NCBI GenBank assembly: GCA_964650845.1 | Contig: CAZYXR010000005.1 | Span: 1 to 64,000, forward strand | DNA from: UBA7692 sp964650845 | GTDB lineage: Bacteria; Bacteroidota; Bacteroidia; Chitinophagales; LD1 | Direction: 5' to 3' | Length of the DNA stretch: 64,000 nucleotides | Shown: piece after piece, positions 63,397 to 64,000 of the stretch | How positions within the stretch are numbered: position 1 is the stretch's first letter | Layout of the letters: each line of letters opens with the position of its first letter | Notes under the pieces: generated by a model | Told to the model about the DNA's origin: nothing | The model's input: only the letters and a program-made list of their open reading frames with translations | Database searches by the model: none | Translations under genes and position numbers: made by a program

Positions 63397-64000
63397 CTAT
63401 ATTATCAACATGGCATCGCCATAGCTGAAAAATTTATACTTCTCTTTTACTGCTTGTTCGTAGGCTTTCATTACTAAATCGTAACCGCCAAATGCCGCAG
63501 CCATTATCAACAAACTGCTTTTTGGCAAATGAAAATTAGTAACCATTGCATTTGCAATTTGAAATGTGTGTGGCGGGTGAATAAACAAATTCGTCCAACC
63601 ACTGTATGGTTTTAGTTGCCCTGTACTGGTTACAGCACTTTCGATGGTGCGCATAGAAGTAGTGCCGATAGCGCAAACTTTTTTGCCTGCTTCTTTAGCA
63701 CTATTCACAATCTTTACTGCTTTGTCAGAAATTTCAATCTGTTCAGCATCCATTTTGTGTTTAGAAAGATCTTCAACATCAATTGTGCGGAATGTTCCCA
63801 AACCAACATGCAATGTTACTTCGGCATAATCCACTCCTTTAATTTCCAGTTTTTTCAGCAACTCGCGGCTAAAGTGCAAACCCGCAGTAGGTGCGGCAAC
63901 TGCACCTTCTTCTTTAGCAAAAACTGTTTGATAACGCTCTTCATCCAAAGCCTCGGGCTTACGTTTAATATATTTCGGCAGTGGCGTTTCGCCCATACCA
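63397..64000 (-). CDS. queA: S-adenosylmethionine:tRNA ribosyltransferase-isomerase, 5' end beyond window
   Basis: About 200 C-terminal residues of QueA are present; the start lies past position 64000. The enzyme moves the ribosyl part of SAM to 7-aminomethyl-7-deazaguanine in tRNA to make epoxyqueuosine. Signatures seen are GETPLPKYIKR, AAPTAGLHFSRELL, HVGLGTFRTI, AIGTTSMRTIES and TNFHLPKSSLLIMAAAFGG. The C-terminus FSYGDAMLII is standard. It is convergent with the exported-protein cluster. Confidence 0.95.
   Translation of the reverse strand, partial: GMGETPLPKYIKRKPEALDEERYQTVFAKEEGAVAAPTAGLHFSRELLKKLEIKGVDYAEVTLHVGLGTFRTIDVEDLSKHKMDAEQIEISDKAVKIVNSAKEAGKKVCAIGTTSMRTIESAVTSTGQLKPYSGWTNLFIHPPHTFQIANAMVTNFHLPKSSLLIMAAAFGGYDLVMKAYEQAVKEKYKFFSYGDAMLII

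Overview
The window is a piece of a Bacteroidota chromosome, probably an environmental genome from the Chitinophagales/Sphingobacteriales side of the phylum; the exact lineage cannot be fixed from sequence alone. The evidence is several secreted proteins ending in type IX secretion (T9SS) sorting domains of type A and type B (CHU_C), a giant SprB-repeat adhesin, DUF4476 and DUF4397 proteins, AT-rich DNA (roughly 40% G+C by eye), few clear Shine-Dalgarno sequences and frequent 4-nt ATGA gene overlaps. A run of 10 Ns (52457-52466) shows that the sequence is a draft scaffold. No rRNA, transposase, phage gene or CRISPR array was seen; there is one tRNA.

Layout. 1-2.1 kb: two coupled secreted-protein genes, a small HTH regulator with a pair of operator-like palindromes, and a 38-bp direct repeat that may mark a rearrangement or assembly join. 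2.2-5.4 kb: a carotenoid-desaturase-like flavoprotein overlapping a C45-family Ntn acyltransferase/hydrolase. 5.4-16.8 kb (minus strand): a PNGase F-like protein, a subtilisin-like protease, a 1917-residue SprB-repeat protein and a CAP-domain protein, all exported. 16.9-17.7 kb: a TerC-family membrane protein.

17.8-34.3 kb: a glycan or natural-product locus. A plus-strand run encodes an N-acetyl sugar amidotransferase, carbamoyltransferase, PhyH-type dioxygenase, methyltransferase, UbiA-type prenyltransferase, asparagine synthetase-like enzyme, a TylF-like methyltransferase broken by an in-frame stop, a radical SAM protein and a DxD glycosyltransferase-like protein. It is followed by three membrane-anchored SGNH hydrolases and a GT-C-like membrane protein. 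34.3-37.2 kb: cysC-cysD-cysN for activated sulfate. 37.3-45.1 kb: a DUF4476 protein, then a TetR-TolC-MFP-RND efflux operon.

45.3-54.2 kb: mostly housekeeping genes: a BaiN-like flavoprotein with no standard start codon, lpxH, a peroxiredoxin, a DUF4397 lipoprotein, a flavodoxin reductase-like protein, an MBL hydrolase, tRNA-Met(CAU) with a GIY-YIG gene beside it, a family 2 glycosyltransferase split over two frames, a sterol-desaturase-family protein interrupted by the Ns, and dcd. 54.4-63.3 kb: eight tightly packed plus-strand genes, all for exported or membrane proteins: an EGF-like lipoprotein with a tandem repeat, two proteins sharing an unnamed domain ending in GDISER, a membrane-anchored unknown, a LamG/HYR protein and three DUF2233 (phosphodiester glycosidase-like) relatives. 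This is the best candidate for an undescribed system. The window ends inside queA.

Main themes: surface and secretion biology, an unusual small-molecule or glycan decoration locus, and several genes that look damaged (in-frame stop, split frame, lost start codon), which could be real decay or draft-assembly error.
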